DNA from: JBDSLU01 sp039916225
GTDB taxonomy: Bacteria; Acidobacteriota; Vicinamibacteria; Vicinamibacterales; Vicinamibacteraceae
Assembly (NCBI GenBank): GCA_039916225.1
Contig: JBDSLU010000232.1
Location: 1 to 14,539 of the forward strand
Reading direction: 5' to 3'
Length of the DNA: 14,539 nucleotides
Part shown: in pieces, positions 1-6,864 of the stretch
How the letters are laid out: each line of letters opens with the position of its first letter
Position numbering within the stretch: the first letter of the stretch is position 1
Translations under genes and position numbers: made by a program
Notes under the pieces: model-generated
What the model was told of the DNA's origin: nothing
Databases searched by the model: none
The model's input: the letters and a program-made list of their open reading frames with translations, nothing else

Positions 1-86
1 GCGCCGATCTCGATGGCGTGCCGCAGCTGTTCGATGAGCTGCTGGTAGAGCGGCACACCGGACCGGGGGTCGATTCGGAATATCAT
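1..86 (-). CDS. GntR family transcriptional regulator, YtrA type (N-terminal fragment)
   Basis: Only the first 28 codons are in the window; the gene continues past base 1. The visible protein begins MIFRIDPRSGVPLYQQLIEQ and continues LRHAIEIG. This is the characteristic opening of YtrA-subfamily GntR regulators (F-x-I-D-x-x-S-G-x-P-L-Y-x-Q-L), the first helix of the winged-helix DNA-binding domain. Such proteins are short dimeric repressors, usually encoded beside ABC transporter genes that they control together with themselves. The ATG at 84-86 is the only reasonable start, because an in-frame TAG directly precedes it. No Shine-Dalgarno sequence is visible upstream. The upstream DNA holds a promoter overlapped by palindromic hexamers, which suggests autorepression (inference). 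The regulated partner genes would lie left of the window. The family call is firm; the ligand and targets cannot be seen. Confidence 0.85.
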   Translation of the reverse strand, partial: MIFRIDPRSGVPLYQQLIEQLRHAIEIG

Positions 87-90
87 CTAC

Positions 91-110
91 AGTACTAGTA
101 CTATAGTACT
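91..110. promoter_or_regulatory. Palindromic operator candidate: three AGTACT hexamers
   Basis: The self-complementary hexamer AGTACT occurs at 91-96, 97-102 and 105-110. The first two abut to form the 12-bp palindrome AGTACTAGTACT. The second and third form AGTACT-AT-AGTACT, also a perfect palindrome. GntR-family operators are typically palindromes with GT...AC outer bases, so this is a plausible site for the regulator that starts 5 bp away. It overlaps the -10 and the expected transcription start, where bound repressor would block initiation. The overlapping palindromes could hold two dimers in alternative or cooperative registers (inference). Confidence 0.55.
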
Positions 111-126
111 CTAGATCTCCTGTCAA
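100..126 (-). promoter_or_regulatory. Probable sigma-70 promoter of the GntR regulator
   Basis: On the minus strand a perfect -35 hexamer TTGACA (plus 121-126) is followed after 15 bp by TATAGT (plus 100-105), a good -10. The spacing is shorter than the usual 17 bp, which often marks regulated promoters. The -10 ends only 13 bp before the ATG at 86, so the transcript would have a leader of a few bases or none. That fits the absence of a Shine-Dalgarno sequence. The prediction rests on sequence match only. Confidence 0.5.
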
Positions 127-256
127 CAAAGACCGCGCTGGCCGAGCAGGTCGCGCAGCGGCGCCAGCGACGCCGACAAAGGTGCGTGCCTCACCCAAAC
201 GCCGCTGAGCGGGGTTGGGCCATTGACGCTGCCAGCGGTCCGCCGTACCGTCGCGC

Positions 257-1015
257 ATGCGCAATCCCTCCGTCAACGCGGCCGGCTGGCCCGGGGTGCT
301 CGCCTTCTCCGTGATCGTGGCGGCTGGTGCGTTGCGCGCGGACCTCGCCGGCCAGTCACCGGCGGACCACCCAAAGGCGTTCATCGACGGCGCCGGCCCC
401 GGCTGGCGGACGCTCGGCCCGAACGACTTCGCACGCGTGAACGACCACCCGAACACGTGGACCTGGGTCGGCGATGTCCTCAGATCGACGGGCGTGCCCA
501 TCGGTGTGCTCCGCACGCGCGACCAGTTCCTCAACTTCGAGTTGGTCGTCGAATGGCGCCACCTGAAATCCGCTGGCAATTCAGGCGTGTTCGCCTGGGT
601 GCCGATGAAGGCGCTCGACGGCCTGCCACCCGACCAGTTGCCCACATGGGGCATCGAGGTCCAGATGCTCGACCACGGCTACCGCCAGTGGTTTCGTGAG
701 AGGAACGCCGGCAAGCCGGACAACTGGTTCACGACCAATGGCGACATCTTTCCCGTCGGCAGCTCGAAGCTCGAGACGTTCGAGCCACGCTCACCGGACG
801 GGTCGCGGAGCTTCCCACGCAAGGAGTTGAGCCACGGCGTGGGGGAATGGAATCACTACTACGTGCGCGGCATCAACGGAGAGATCCGCCTCTGGGTGAA
901 CGGCGAGGAAGTCTCTGGCGGCCGGGGCGCCGACCCTCGCAGTGGCTTTCTCTGTCTCGAAGCCGAGGGGTCGCCCGTCGAGTTTCGCAACATCCGGGTG
1001 CGCGAGCTGCCTTGA
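257..1015 (+). CDS. Secreted DUF1080 (3-keto-disaccharide hydrolase-like) protein
   Basis: This 252-residue protein has a hydrophobic N-terminal segment (about residues 11-27) that looks like a signal peptide or membrane anchor. A single DUF1080 domain, a concanavalin-like beta-sandwich, fills the rest. Recognisable blocks are GWRTLGPNDFARVNDHPNTW near residue 50, the core GNSGVFAW near 107, GIEVQMLDHGY near 132, WNHYYVRGINGEIRLWVNGE near 200, and the terminal strand VEFRNIRVREL. Some family members hydrolyse 3-keto-glycosides; others have no known activity. The usual domain length is about 180-200 residues, so this copy looks complete. The ATG at 257 is chosen because it places the hydrophobic segment at the N-terminus. 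No clear Shine-Dalgarno sequence precedes it. The neighbours do not identify a sugar pathway, so substrate and role are open. Confidence 0.85.
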   Translation: MRNPSVNAAGWPGVLAFSVIVAAGALRADLAGQSPADHPKAFIDGAGPGWRTLGPNDFARVNDHPNTWTWVGDVLRSTGVPIGVLRTRDQFLNFELVVEWRHLKSAGNSGVFAWVPMKALDGLPPDQLPTWGIEVQMLDHGYRQWFRERNAGKPDNWFTTNGDIFPVGSSKLETFEPRSPDGSRSFPRKELSHGVGEWNHYYVRGINGEIRLWVNGEEVSGGRGADPRSGFLCLEAEGSPVEFRNIRVRELP

Positions 1016-1027
1016 AGCCATAAACGA

Positions 1028-1099
1028 TCGGAATTCGTCCAGGCGGAGGTCTACGGCGTGTCGCCCGGCGATCCCCTGACGATCGACGCCTTGCGGTAG
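1028..1099 (+). pseudogene. Possible remnant of an ADOP/MacB-type permease
   Basis: Downstream of the DUF1080 stop an open stretch without its own start reads EFVQAEVYGVSPGDPLTIDA followed by LR and a TAG at 1097-1099. The block YGVSPGDPLT resembles the 'L-L-(Y/F)-G-V-S-x-x-D-P-L-T' segment before the last transmembrane helices of ADOP permeases, which are abundant in Acidobacteriota. No transmembrane segment or further family sequence surrounds it. If real, it is only about 24 codons of a deleted gene. A chance match cannot be excluded. Confidence 0.25.
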
Positions 1100-1169
1100 T
1101 AAAACGTCGAAGACCAGCGAACCATCGAGGACCGAGTCCCGTCAAAGGTGCTGATTGGGGGACTGACGG

Positions 1170-1334
1170 ATGTCGCTGCTCAAGAAGCTGCTCGGCCGGA
1201 GCGAGGATTCGAAGACTCGGACGCGCGTCTGCGTCGAATGCGGGATGCCGCTCGACCAGCACAAGCCCTGGTGCGCCATCTGGCAGACCCAGCAGGCCAT
1301 GGCGCAGAAGGACACGGCTCTTCGCACAGGCTGA
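1170..1334 (+). CDS. Small cysteine-containing hypothetical protein (54 aa)
   Basis: An ATG-to-TGA frame of 54 codons encodes a protein beginning MSLLKKLLGRSEDSKTRTRV. It continues with CVECGMPLDQHKPWC and a polar helical tail ending in LRTG. It has a short amphipathic basic N-terminus and then a C-x-x-C-G knuckle (Cys21, Cys24) followed by H31 and Cys35. This looks like a miniature zinc-binding site with ligands from two loops (inference). The composition (K, E, D, Q, W and M all present) is that of a real protein rather than a shadow frame of GC-rich DNA, and a G-rich GGGGGA lies about 8 bp upstream of the ATG. I do not recognise the family. It lies between the DUF1080 gene and the convergent lipase gene, with no obvious functional link to either. 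Confidence 0.6.
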   Translation: MSLLKKLLGRSEDSKTRTRVCVECGMPLDQHKPWCAIWQTQQAMAQKDTALRTG

Positions 1335-1414
1335 TCGCGCGCCGCAGCCCGTTCCGATCGACGACGGTCACGCAGCGTCTGGCACCACGATGTGGCAGGC
1401 GTGCCTCGCCAAGG

Positions 1415-2617
1415 TCACCTGGTCGTTGGCGGCGCCGTGATGGTCGAGCAATTACCCGCGACAGGCTGCCCGGCGAGAAGCCTCTTCACGAACGGCACTG
1501 AGTCGACGAGCGATGCGTTGAGTGCTGCGCCGTGGTCCTGGCCCGGATAAGCGTGGGTTTCGACGATCGTGCCGGCGCCACACGCTGCCGCGACGGTGCC
1601 GTACTGAAGATCCGGCAAGGCGGCCGTATCAGCGAGGCCGATCCCGACGAACACCGGCTGCGCGAAGTGCAGCGTCGGCCAATCCTCGACGGCCGGAAGC
1701 CTCGCGGGCGCGGGCCACACCTTCAGCACGTCCTCCACGGGGACAGTCGGGCCAGGCCGGACACAGGTCGTTGCCGACGCTGCGTAGCCCCGCTCGCCCG
1801 CCTCCGTCAGGTAGTCCGAGGGCTGGAACGCAGGGTCCAGCGCCTGGAACTTGTGGAGCAGCAGGTACAGCAAGGGGGTGGTTCTTCGTGACGCCGCATA
1901 CTGAGGGCCAGCCACGCCGGTCGCGACCGTTCCCTTGACGGTCAGGGTCGGGGCGTAGGCTCCGGCCAGCCCTGTGGCGGACAGCGCGGCGTGGGCACCT
2001 TGCGACTGTCCGACGATGACGACGGCATTGGCCAACGCCGGAAATGCGGCGAGCGACGACCGCACACTGTCGAGCACGCTCCATCCCTCCGGCCGCACGG
2101 CCATCCATGGATGTCCGCCAGGAGTTCCGAGGCCTTGATAGTCGGTCGCAGCGATCGCGTAGCCCTGCGCCAGCCAGGCATTCAGATATTCCGTGTCGCG
2201 CGTCCCCCGCGGCATCCACGACGGCGCGCACACATCGCCCGTTCCCGTCGTGCCGTGTGCCCACGCGATGATCGGCCAGCCTCCGGCGGGTGCCGCCCCC
2301 TTCGGAAAGTAAATCGCGCCGGACACCGCTATCGCGGTCTTGCCATCGATGCCGTCGGTGGAGCTGTACAGAACGCGCAGCCCCTTGGCTGCGTTCGCCA
2401 ACGCCAGATGGTCGGGCATCGGCTCCTGGCGCAACAGCGTGCCAGGCGCGCCGGGGACCTCTCCGTCCCAGACATAGAACGCGGAGACACCGCCGTCACC
2501 ATGCGCCGGGCCACGCCCCCCCTTTGAACTGCCGCGCTGGACCCCAAATACAATGACACTGCTCGCCAAGAGGGCCGTGCTCAGGACGAGGATCGATGTG
2601 CGCCGCGGAGCCTTCAT
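1415..2617 (-). CDS. Secreted lipase-like alpha/beta hydrolase (LIP family)
   Basis: This 400-residue protein starts with a signal peptide (MKAPRRTSILVLSTALLASS), followed by a low-complexity GSSKGGRGPAHG linker. The remainder is an alpha/beta-hydrolase of the secretory lipase type (PF03583). The oxyanion-hole strand is IIAWAHGTTGTGD (His121-Gly122). The nucleophile elbow is VVIVGQSQGAHAAL (Ser205 in G-Q-S-Q-G). Probable acid and base are Asp330 (GIGLADTAALPD) and His362 (YPGQDHGAAL). Length and motifs are complete, so it should be an active extracytoplasmic ester hydrolase; the true substrate (lipid, ester or xenobiotic) is not visible. A damaged second copy lies about 5.5 kb away in the same orientation, and their signal peptides and the region around Ser205 are nearly identical. 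Confidence 0.85.
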   Translation of the reverse strand: MKAPRRTSILVLSTALLASSVIVFGVQRGSSKGGRGPAHGDGGVSAFYVWDGEVPGAPGTLLRQEPMPDHLALANAAKGLRVLYSSTDGIDGKTAIAVSGAIYFPKGAAPAGGWPIIAWAHGTTGTGDVCAPSWMPRGTRDTEYLNAWLAQGYAIAATDYQGLGTPGGHPWMAVRPEGWSVLDSVRSSLAAFPALANAVVIVGQSQGAHAALSATGLAGAYAPTLTVKGTVATGVAGPQYAASRRTTPLLYLLLHKFQALDPAFQPSDYLTEAGERGYAASATTCVRPGPTVPVEDVLKVWPAPARLPAVEDWPTLHFAQPVFVGIGLADTAALPDLQYGTVAAACGAGTIVETHAYPGQDHGAALNASLVDSVPFVKRLLAGQPVAGNCSTITAPPTTR

Positions 2618-2628
2618 GGTGTGAGTAT
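1940..2628. repeat. Direct repeat, copy A (lipase gene segment)
   Basis: Two blocks of this segment (about 1940-2217 and 2568-2628) recur in the same orientation at 7741-8090. By eye they are roughly 85-90% identical. The middle block (about 2218-2567), encoding residues about 20-134 of the lipase, is absent from the other copy. Boundaries are approximate because they were aligned by eye. Confidence 0.75.
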
Positions 2629-2878
2629 CCTGTCCGCCTTACGCACGGGGCACTGCCTTGGCAGGCGCGCGCTGAGTTCGATCCTGTTCCGAAGCCGTGT
2701 TGACACCCACGGGCTCTTCGAGAAAGCCATCGCGTTGCTGCAGCGGATCAAGCACCTGTCGATAGACGTCGACGGCGAAGCCCGCAAGCACAAGTCCCAG
2801 CGCCTGGTCGAGCTCAGCCACGAGATTGACGTCGATTGCACCGACGCGATCAACGCCCTCTTCGGCGTGAAGTTGTAA
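2621..2878 (+). CDS. Small hypothetical ORF of uncertain reality (85 aa from GTG)
   Basis: A plus-strand frame opens with GTG at 2621 and ends at 2878, filling most of the gap between the divergent lipase gene and the end of the convergent serine-hydrolase gene. The last 57 residues look protein-like: GLFEKAIALLQRIKHLSIDV, then DGEARKHKSQRLVELSHEID and a tail with TDAINALFGVKL. They form two predicted helices with balanced D, E, K, L and I content, unlike the Arg/Pro/Ala-rich shadow frames elsewhere here. The first 28 residues are less convincing, and no Shine-Dalgarno sequence is evident. I do not recognise the family. It may be a genuine small protein or the 3' part of a decayed gene. Confidence 0.4.
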   Translation: MSILSALRTGHCLGRRALSSILFRSRVDTHGLFEKAIALLQRIKHLSIDVDGEARKHKSQRLVELSHEIDVDCTDAINALFGVKL

Positions 2879-2924
2879 CACTATCCACCGGCGGCGATCT
2901 CGCCGAGCCGGGGCCCGGAGCTGT

Positions 2925-4013
2925 TCAACCACTCGCCGACGACGCTGACGATGACGCCGTCCTCCTGAGTGGGAGCCCCTTTCCAGCGTCTTCGAGTTTC
3001 AGCACGAGGCCCGTACCCTTGCGCTCGATGACGATCCTGCTGGCGAAGTACGGGCTGTACCCCGTGAACACGATCTGACCGGGCGGAAGGCCGACGGGAA
3101 CCTCGCTCGGGCTGCCGTGGTAGCGCTCGTAGTTGCTGACCTTCGTCTGGTACATCTGCCCCAGCATCATCGGCCTGACGATGGCGAACAGCCCGGCGAA
3201 GTCGGCGCCGGACAGCAACGGCGATCCATAGAGCTGATTGAAGAAGAGCGCCGTCAACGCCTCGGGCACCCCCGTCGGCTCTCCGTTCGAGAGGACGGCG
3301 ACACCGAAGCCTGACAATGGATCGAAGCGCACGCAGGTCCCGGCGCCGAGCCTGAACGCGCCCGAGTGCGAGAACGAGACGTCGTCGCGGCCGGGATTCC
3401 TGACGTTCCACCCGAGCGAGTACGAATGGCCGCCTGCCAGGTCCTCCGCCGGCGGGTTCTTCGGCGGAAACTCGAGGTAATCGGTCTTCAGCAGCGTGAT
3501 CAGGAACTGGCCCAGATCGCGGGCGCACGACATGAGACCGCCGGCTGGCGCCTGCCGCGTCGGATTGCGCTCCTGATCGCGGCTGGCGACGCGCCATGTC
3601 CATCCGGTCGGGTCGACCTCGAGGAGCGCCGTCGACCGCTCCGGCTGGCCGACGTGCGGGAACGCGCGGTGGAGCAGTGTCGCCGCCACGGGCTTCGAGA
3701 GCGACGCGCAGGTAAACAGCGTCTCCGGCCCGACCTTTCCCGACTTGTCCACCCGCGTTCGGCCGTAGCCGTCGCAGAGGAGCACCTCTCTGCGACGGAC
3801 GACGACAATCGAGAGACCTGGCGTCCAGCGCGTCCCGCCGACATCTCGCGTCGCGGCGTCGGCGGCCTGCTTCAGCGCGTTCAGTGCGATGCCGACGTTG
3901 TCCTCGCTGACGTCCGCGACTGGATCTGGTGACTTGATGAGGTACTGGGCGATCGGATCGTTCGGATCGACGCGCTTGCTCGGACGAGTGGCTGGACCCA
4001 TGCGAGTGGACAC
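2925..4013 (-). CDS. Beta-lactamase-family serine hydrolase, probably defective (internal deletion)
   Basis: This PF00144 relative (362 codons from the GTG at 4013, or from the ATG at 4001) resembles class C beta-lactamases, esterases and DD-peptidases. Visible blocks are the first strands PGLSIVVVRRREVLLCDGYG, the nucleophile motif S-L-S-K (Ser104, Lys107) in TLFTCASLSKPVAATLL, AGGLMSCARDLGQFLITLL, and the third motif FSHSGAF (His216-Ser-Gly). The second catalytic motif, Y-x-N, is missing. Only about 50 residues separate Lys107 from the AGGL block, where relatives have well over 100, so a block has probably been deleted in frame. The end also looks shifted: one base lost in the G-run near 2976-2979 would explain why the more protein-like tail (APTQEDGVIVSVVGEWLNSS...) lies in the neighbouring frame and ends at 2881. 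There is no signal peptide. The GTG directly follows the methyltransferase stop. Confidence 0.7.
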   Translation of the reverse strand: MSTRMGPATRPSKRVDPNDPIAQYLIKSPDPVADVSEDNVGIALNALKQAADAATRDVGGTRWTPGLSIVVVRRREVLLCDGYGRTRVDKSGKVGPETLFTCASLSKPVAATLLHRAFPHVGQPERSTALLEVDPTGWTWRVASRDQERNPTRQAPAGGLMSCARDLGQFLITLLKTDYLEFPPKNPPAEDLAGGHSYSLGWNVRNPGRDDVSFSHSGAFRLGAGTCVRFDPLSGFGVAVLSNGEPTGVPEALTALFFNQLYGSPLLSGADFAGLFAIVRPMMLGQMYQTKVSNYERYHGSPSEVPVGLPPGQIVFTGYSPYFASRIVIERKGTGLVLKLEDAGKGLPLRRTASSSASSASG

Positions 4014-4859
4014 CTATTCGGGCGGTTTCTGCGCCACCATGCGCACCAGGCGTGTCGTCTGCGGATCCCAGTCCGACACCGCCGGTCCGTCCTCGAAGCG
4101 CAGCATCTTGAACTTCGAGAAAGCGCGCCGCAGGTCGGCCGGGTCGATGTCCACCGGGCGTCGCTGTGCCGCGGTCCGATCCGATGCGAAACTGTCGACA
4201 ACCACCAGCCCGCCGGGCTTCAGGGATCGTTCGAGCCGCGCCACGTAGGCGGGGTCGGCGATGGACCCCGGACCGTAGATCACGGCGATCAGGTCCCACT
4301 GATTCGTGCCGACGTCGAAGTGATCGTCACTGTCCTGCACCGCCGTGATGGTCACGCCGGCCCGCGCCGCCTGCGCCCTGGCCACGGCCAGGCCTTCGGC
4401 CGAGACATCGAACCCGGTCACCGTCCAGCCTTTGACCGCCAACCCGACGGCGTTGCGGCCCTGACCCATGCCGACGTCGAGCGCCCGGCCCGGTGTGCGT
4501 CCCTCGACGGCGGCCATCAGCAGCGCATTGGGCCTGGTGTCGAAGTTGGGCGTGGCGCTCTTGTAGATGCGGTCGAACATCAGCGGCCAGGCATCCTCGC
4601 GCTCGCGCATCAGGCGCATCACGGTGCCCATCTCGCGGCCGATGTCGGCGGGCGGGGTGCCTTGCTGGGCGAGCGTCCCCTGATACCCCTTGAGGATCTC
4701 GAGGGGGCCATTGGCGGGCGGCGCCACCTTCAGCCAGCCGAGAAATCGCTGCCACGCCCGGTCGTCCGGGCTCTGGGCGGCGCCCAGCATGCCGAAGATC
4801 ACGATGGATGCAGCAACGGCGCCGAGCAGGCGCGAGAGCGGTAGCGAAGTAAAGGGCAT
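4014..4859 (-). CDS. Class I SAM-dependent methyltransferase with N-terminal signal-like segment
   Basis: The 281-residue protein carries a Rossmann methyltransferase domain in its C-terminal two thirds. Motif I is ALDVGMGQGRNAVGLA (about residues 126-141). The acidic residue that binds SAM ribose is Asp151 in VTGFDVSAEGLAVA. WDLIAVIYGPGSI follows near 188, then the post-motif strand LKPGGLVVVDSFASD. The layout resembles TehB/UbiE-like small-molecule methyltransferases. Residues 1-30 (MPFTSLPLSRLLGAVAASIV, then IFGMLGAAQS) look like a cleavable signal peptide, which is unexpected for an enzyme needing cytosolic SAM. Residues 35-110 are a helical region of unknown role. The gene starts 28 bp after htpG and abuts the serine-hydrolase gene, so it is probably co-transcribed with both. 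The substrate is unknown. Confidence 0.8.
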   Translation of the reverse strand: MPFTSLPLSRLLGAVAASIVIFGMLGAAQSPDDRAWQRFLGWLKVAPPANGPLEILKGYQGTLAQQGTPPADIGREMGTVMRLMREREDAWPLMFDRIYKSATPNFDTRPNALLMAAVEGRTPGRALDVGMGQGRNAVGLAVKGWTVTGFDVSAEGLAVARAQAARAGVTITAVQDSDDHFDVGTNQWDLIAVIYGPGSIADPAYVARLERSLKPGGLVVVDSFASDRTAAQRRPVDIDPADLRRAFSKFKMLRFEDGPAVSDWDPQTTRLVRMVAQKPPE

Positions 4860-4887
4860 CGGCAGTTACGATAGCCCACTCCTGGCC

Positions 4888-6828
4888 TCAGTCGCCGGGC
4901 GTCCACAGGCGCGACGGGCCGGCGCCAGCCAGCGCCAGCAGCAGCTCGTTCAGCCGCTTGACGAACGCCGCCGGATCCTCGATCTGCCCGCCCTCGGCGA
5001 GCGTGGCCTGGTCGAAGAGAATCTGGCTCCAGTCGTTGAATCTGACCGGATCGATCTCCTCGCCGAGCCGCCGCACGAGCGGATGTTCCGCGTTCACCTC
5101 GAGGATCGGCTTCGATTCCGGCATCGGCTGGCCGGCCGCCTTCATCATCCGTTCGAGGTTGGTGCTGAGGCCGTCCTGGCTGCTGACGAGACAGGCCGGC
5201 GATTCGGTCAGCCGCGTCGTCACCCGCACCGCGCTGGCCCGATCGGCCAGCGCCGTCTGCATGCGCTCGAGCAGCAGCGCATGTTCGCCCGACGGCGTGC
5301 TGTCCTCTGGCGTCGGCGGCTCACCGCCGATGGCGCTGAGATCGAGGTCCTTGGCCGCCGCCGACTGCAGCGGCTTGCCCTCGAACTCGTGCAGCGACGA
5401 AACCACCCACTCGTCGATGCGTTCGTGCAGGAGCAGGACCTCGACCCCGAGCTTGCGGAAGATCTCGAGATGGGGGCTGTGGCGGGCCGCGGCGTGGCCG
5501 TCGCCGGTGATGTAGTAGATGGCGGTCTGGCCGTCTTTCATCCGGCCGACGTAGTCGGCCAGCGAGACCGTCTGCTCTTCGCCCGGGTGGTGGGTGGACG
5601 AGAACCGCAGCAGCTTGGCCAGACGATCATGGTTGGCGCGATCCTCGGGGACGCCTTCCTTGAGCACCCGGCCGAACGTCTTCCAGAACGTCTCGTATTT
5701 CGGCGTGTCCTTCCCGGCCAGGTCCTCGAGCATGGCCAGCACCCGCTTGGTCGCGGCCGACCGGATGCCCTGCACATCCTTGGACTGCTGCAGGATCTCG
5801 CGGGACACGTTGAGCGGCAGGTCGTTCGAGTCGACGACGCCGCGGACGAAGCGCAGGTAGGCCGGCAGCAGCTGCTCGGCGTCGTCCATGATGAACACCC
5901 GGCGCACGTAGAGCTTGATGCCGCGCCGATGCTCGCGATCCCACAGATCGAACGGCGCCCGCGCCGGCAGGTAGAGGAGCACCGTGAACTCCTGCCGTCC
6001 CTCCACCTTGGCGTGCGTGTAGGCGAGCGGCGCGTCCACGTCGTGGGCGACGTGCTTGTAGAGCTCGTGGTACTGCTCTTCGGTGATCTCGCTTTTGGGC
6101 CTGGCCCAGAGCGCCGACGCGCGGTTGACCTGCTCGTCGTCGTCGGTGACGACCTGGGCCTTCGCCTCGCTATCCCACTGCTCCCGTTTCATCAGGATGG
6201 GGACGGCGATGTGGTCGGAGTACTTCCGCAGGATCTCCCGCAGGCGATGGCCCGACAGCAGATCGTTCTCGTCGGGCCGCAGATGCAGGATGACATCGGT
6301 CCCGCGAGCGGCCTTCTCGACGGCTTCGACCGTGTAGCTGCCTTCTCCCGTGCTCTCCCAGCGGACGCCGTGCTCGGGCGTCAGGCCGGCGCGGCGCGTG
6401 ACCAGGGTCACCCGGTCGGCGACGATGAAGGCGGCGTAGAAGCCGACGCCGAACTGCCCGATGAGCTGAGCGTCCTTGGCCCGATCGGCGGTCAGCTGGG
6501 CGAGGAACTCGCGCGTCCCCGACTTGGCGATGGTGCCGATGTTGTCGACGACGTCCTGCCGGGACATGCCGACGCCGTTGTCGGACACCGTGATCGTTCG
6601 CGCGGCCGCGTCGTAGCCGACCCGGATGCGAGGCTCGGGGTCCTCTTCGAAGAGCGCGGGGTCGCCCATCGCCTCGAACCGCAGCTTGTCGGCGGCATCG
6701 GAGGCGTTCGAGACGAGCTCGCGCAGGAAGATCTCCTTGTTGCCGTACAAGGAGTGAATCATCAGGTGGAGGAGCTGCGAGACCTCGGCTTGGAAGCCGA
6801 GGGTTTCCTTGGTCGACGTGTCTGACAT
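4888..6828 (-). CDS. htpG: Molecular chaperone HtpG (Hsp90 family)
   Basis: The 646-residue length matches bacterial Hsp90. The N-terminal GHKL ATPase domain shows IFLRELVSNASDAADKLRF (catalytic Glu37, Mg-binding Asn41), VSDNGVGMSRQDVVDNIGTI (nucleotide-binding Asp83), SGTREFL, and the lid/Gly-rich loop IGQFGVGFYAAF. The middle domain has LYVRRVFIMDDAEQLLPAYL, then RFVRGVVDSNDLPLNVSREI with the conserved arginines, and YITGDG. The C-terminal dimerisation domain follows and contains HPLVRRL. It is a cytosolic dimeric ATP-driven chaperone that helps late folding and stress survival. The start at 6828 is supported by the conserved opening (FQAEVSQLLHLMIHSLYGNK) and an AGG about 8 bp upstream. 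It follows the S1 protease gene by 36 bp and precedes the methyltransferase gene by 28 bp, suggesting one transcript. Confidence 0.97.
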   Translation of the reverse strand: MSDTSTKETLGFQAEVSQLLHLMIHSLYGNKEIFLRELVSNASDAADKLRFEAMGDPALFEEDPEPRIRVGYDAAARTITVSDNGVGMSRQDVVDNIGTIAKSGTREFLAQLTADRAKDAQLIGQFGVGFYAAFIVADRVTLVTRRAGLTPEHGVRWESTGEGSYTVEAVEKAARGTDVILHLRPDENDLLSGHRLREILRKYSDHIAVPILMKREQWDSEAKAQVVTDDDEQVNRASALWARPKSEITEEQYHELYKHVAHDVDAPLAYTHAKVEGRQEFTVLLYLPARAPFDLWDREHRRGIKLYVRRVFIMDDAEQLLPAYLRFVRGVVDSNDLPLNVSREILQQSKDVQGIRSAATKRVLAMLEDLAGKDTPKYETFWKTFGRVLKEGVPEDRANHDRLAKLLRFSSTHHPGEEQTVSLADYVGRMKDGQTAIYYITGDGHAAARHSPHLEIFRKLGVEVLLLHERIDEWVVSSLHEFEGKPLQSAAAKDLDLSAIGGEPPTPEDSTPSGEHALLLERMQTALADRASAVRVTTRLTESPACLVSSQDGLSTNLERMMKAAGQPMPESKPILEVNAEHPLVRRLGEEIDPVRFNDWSQILFDQATLAEGGQIEDPAAFVKRLNELLLALAGAGPSRLWTPGD

Positions 6829-6864
6829 TGGTGCCTGTAGTCCTGGGGCGAGGGGTGACGTGCC

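Noticed and set aside
127..220. Minus-strand open stretch ending SASLAPLRDLLGQRGLC before the GntR promoter, as a possible gene end
   Set aside because: It is short, has no family motif, no clear upstream gene body and no start; the DUF1080 gene occupies the other strand directly beyond it.
2886..2912. CGGCGA/TCGCCG inverted repeat as a terminator between convergent genes
   Set aside because: The loop would be only 2 bases, no T-run follows, and the sequence lies inside the likely original end of the serine-hydrolase frame.
2881..4299. 472-codon minus-strand frame spanning the serine hydrolase and the methyltransferase end
   Set aside because: It is mostly an Arg-rich shadow; only its last 30 or so residues look real, and these are treated as the frameshifted tail of the serine hydrolase.
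4690..6825. 711-codon plus-strand open frame opposite htpG
   Set aside because: It is the antisense shadow of the highly conserved HtpG frame in GC-rich DNA, with Arg/Leu/Val/Gly-heavy composition and no domain.
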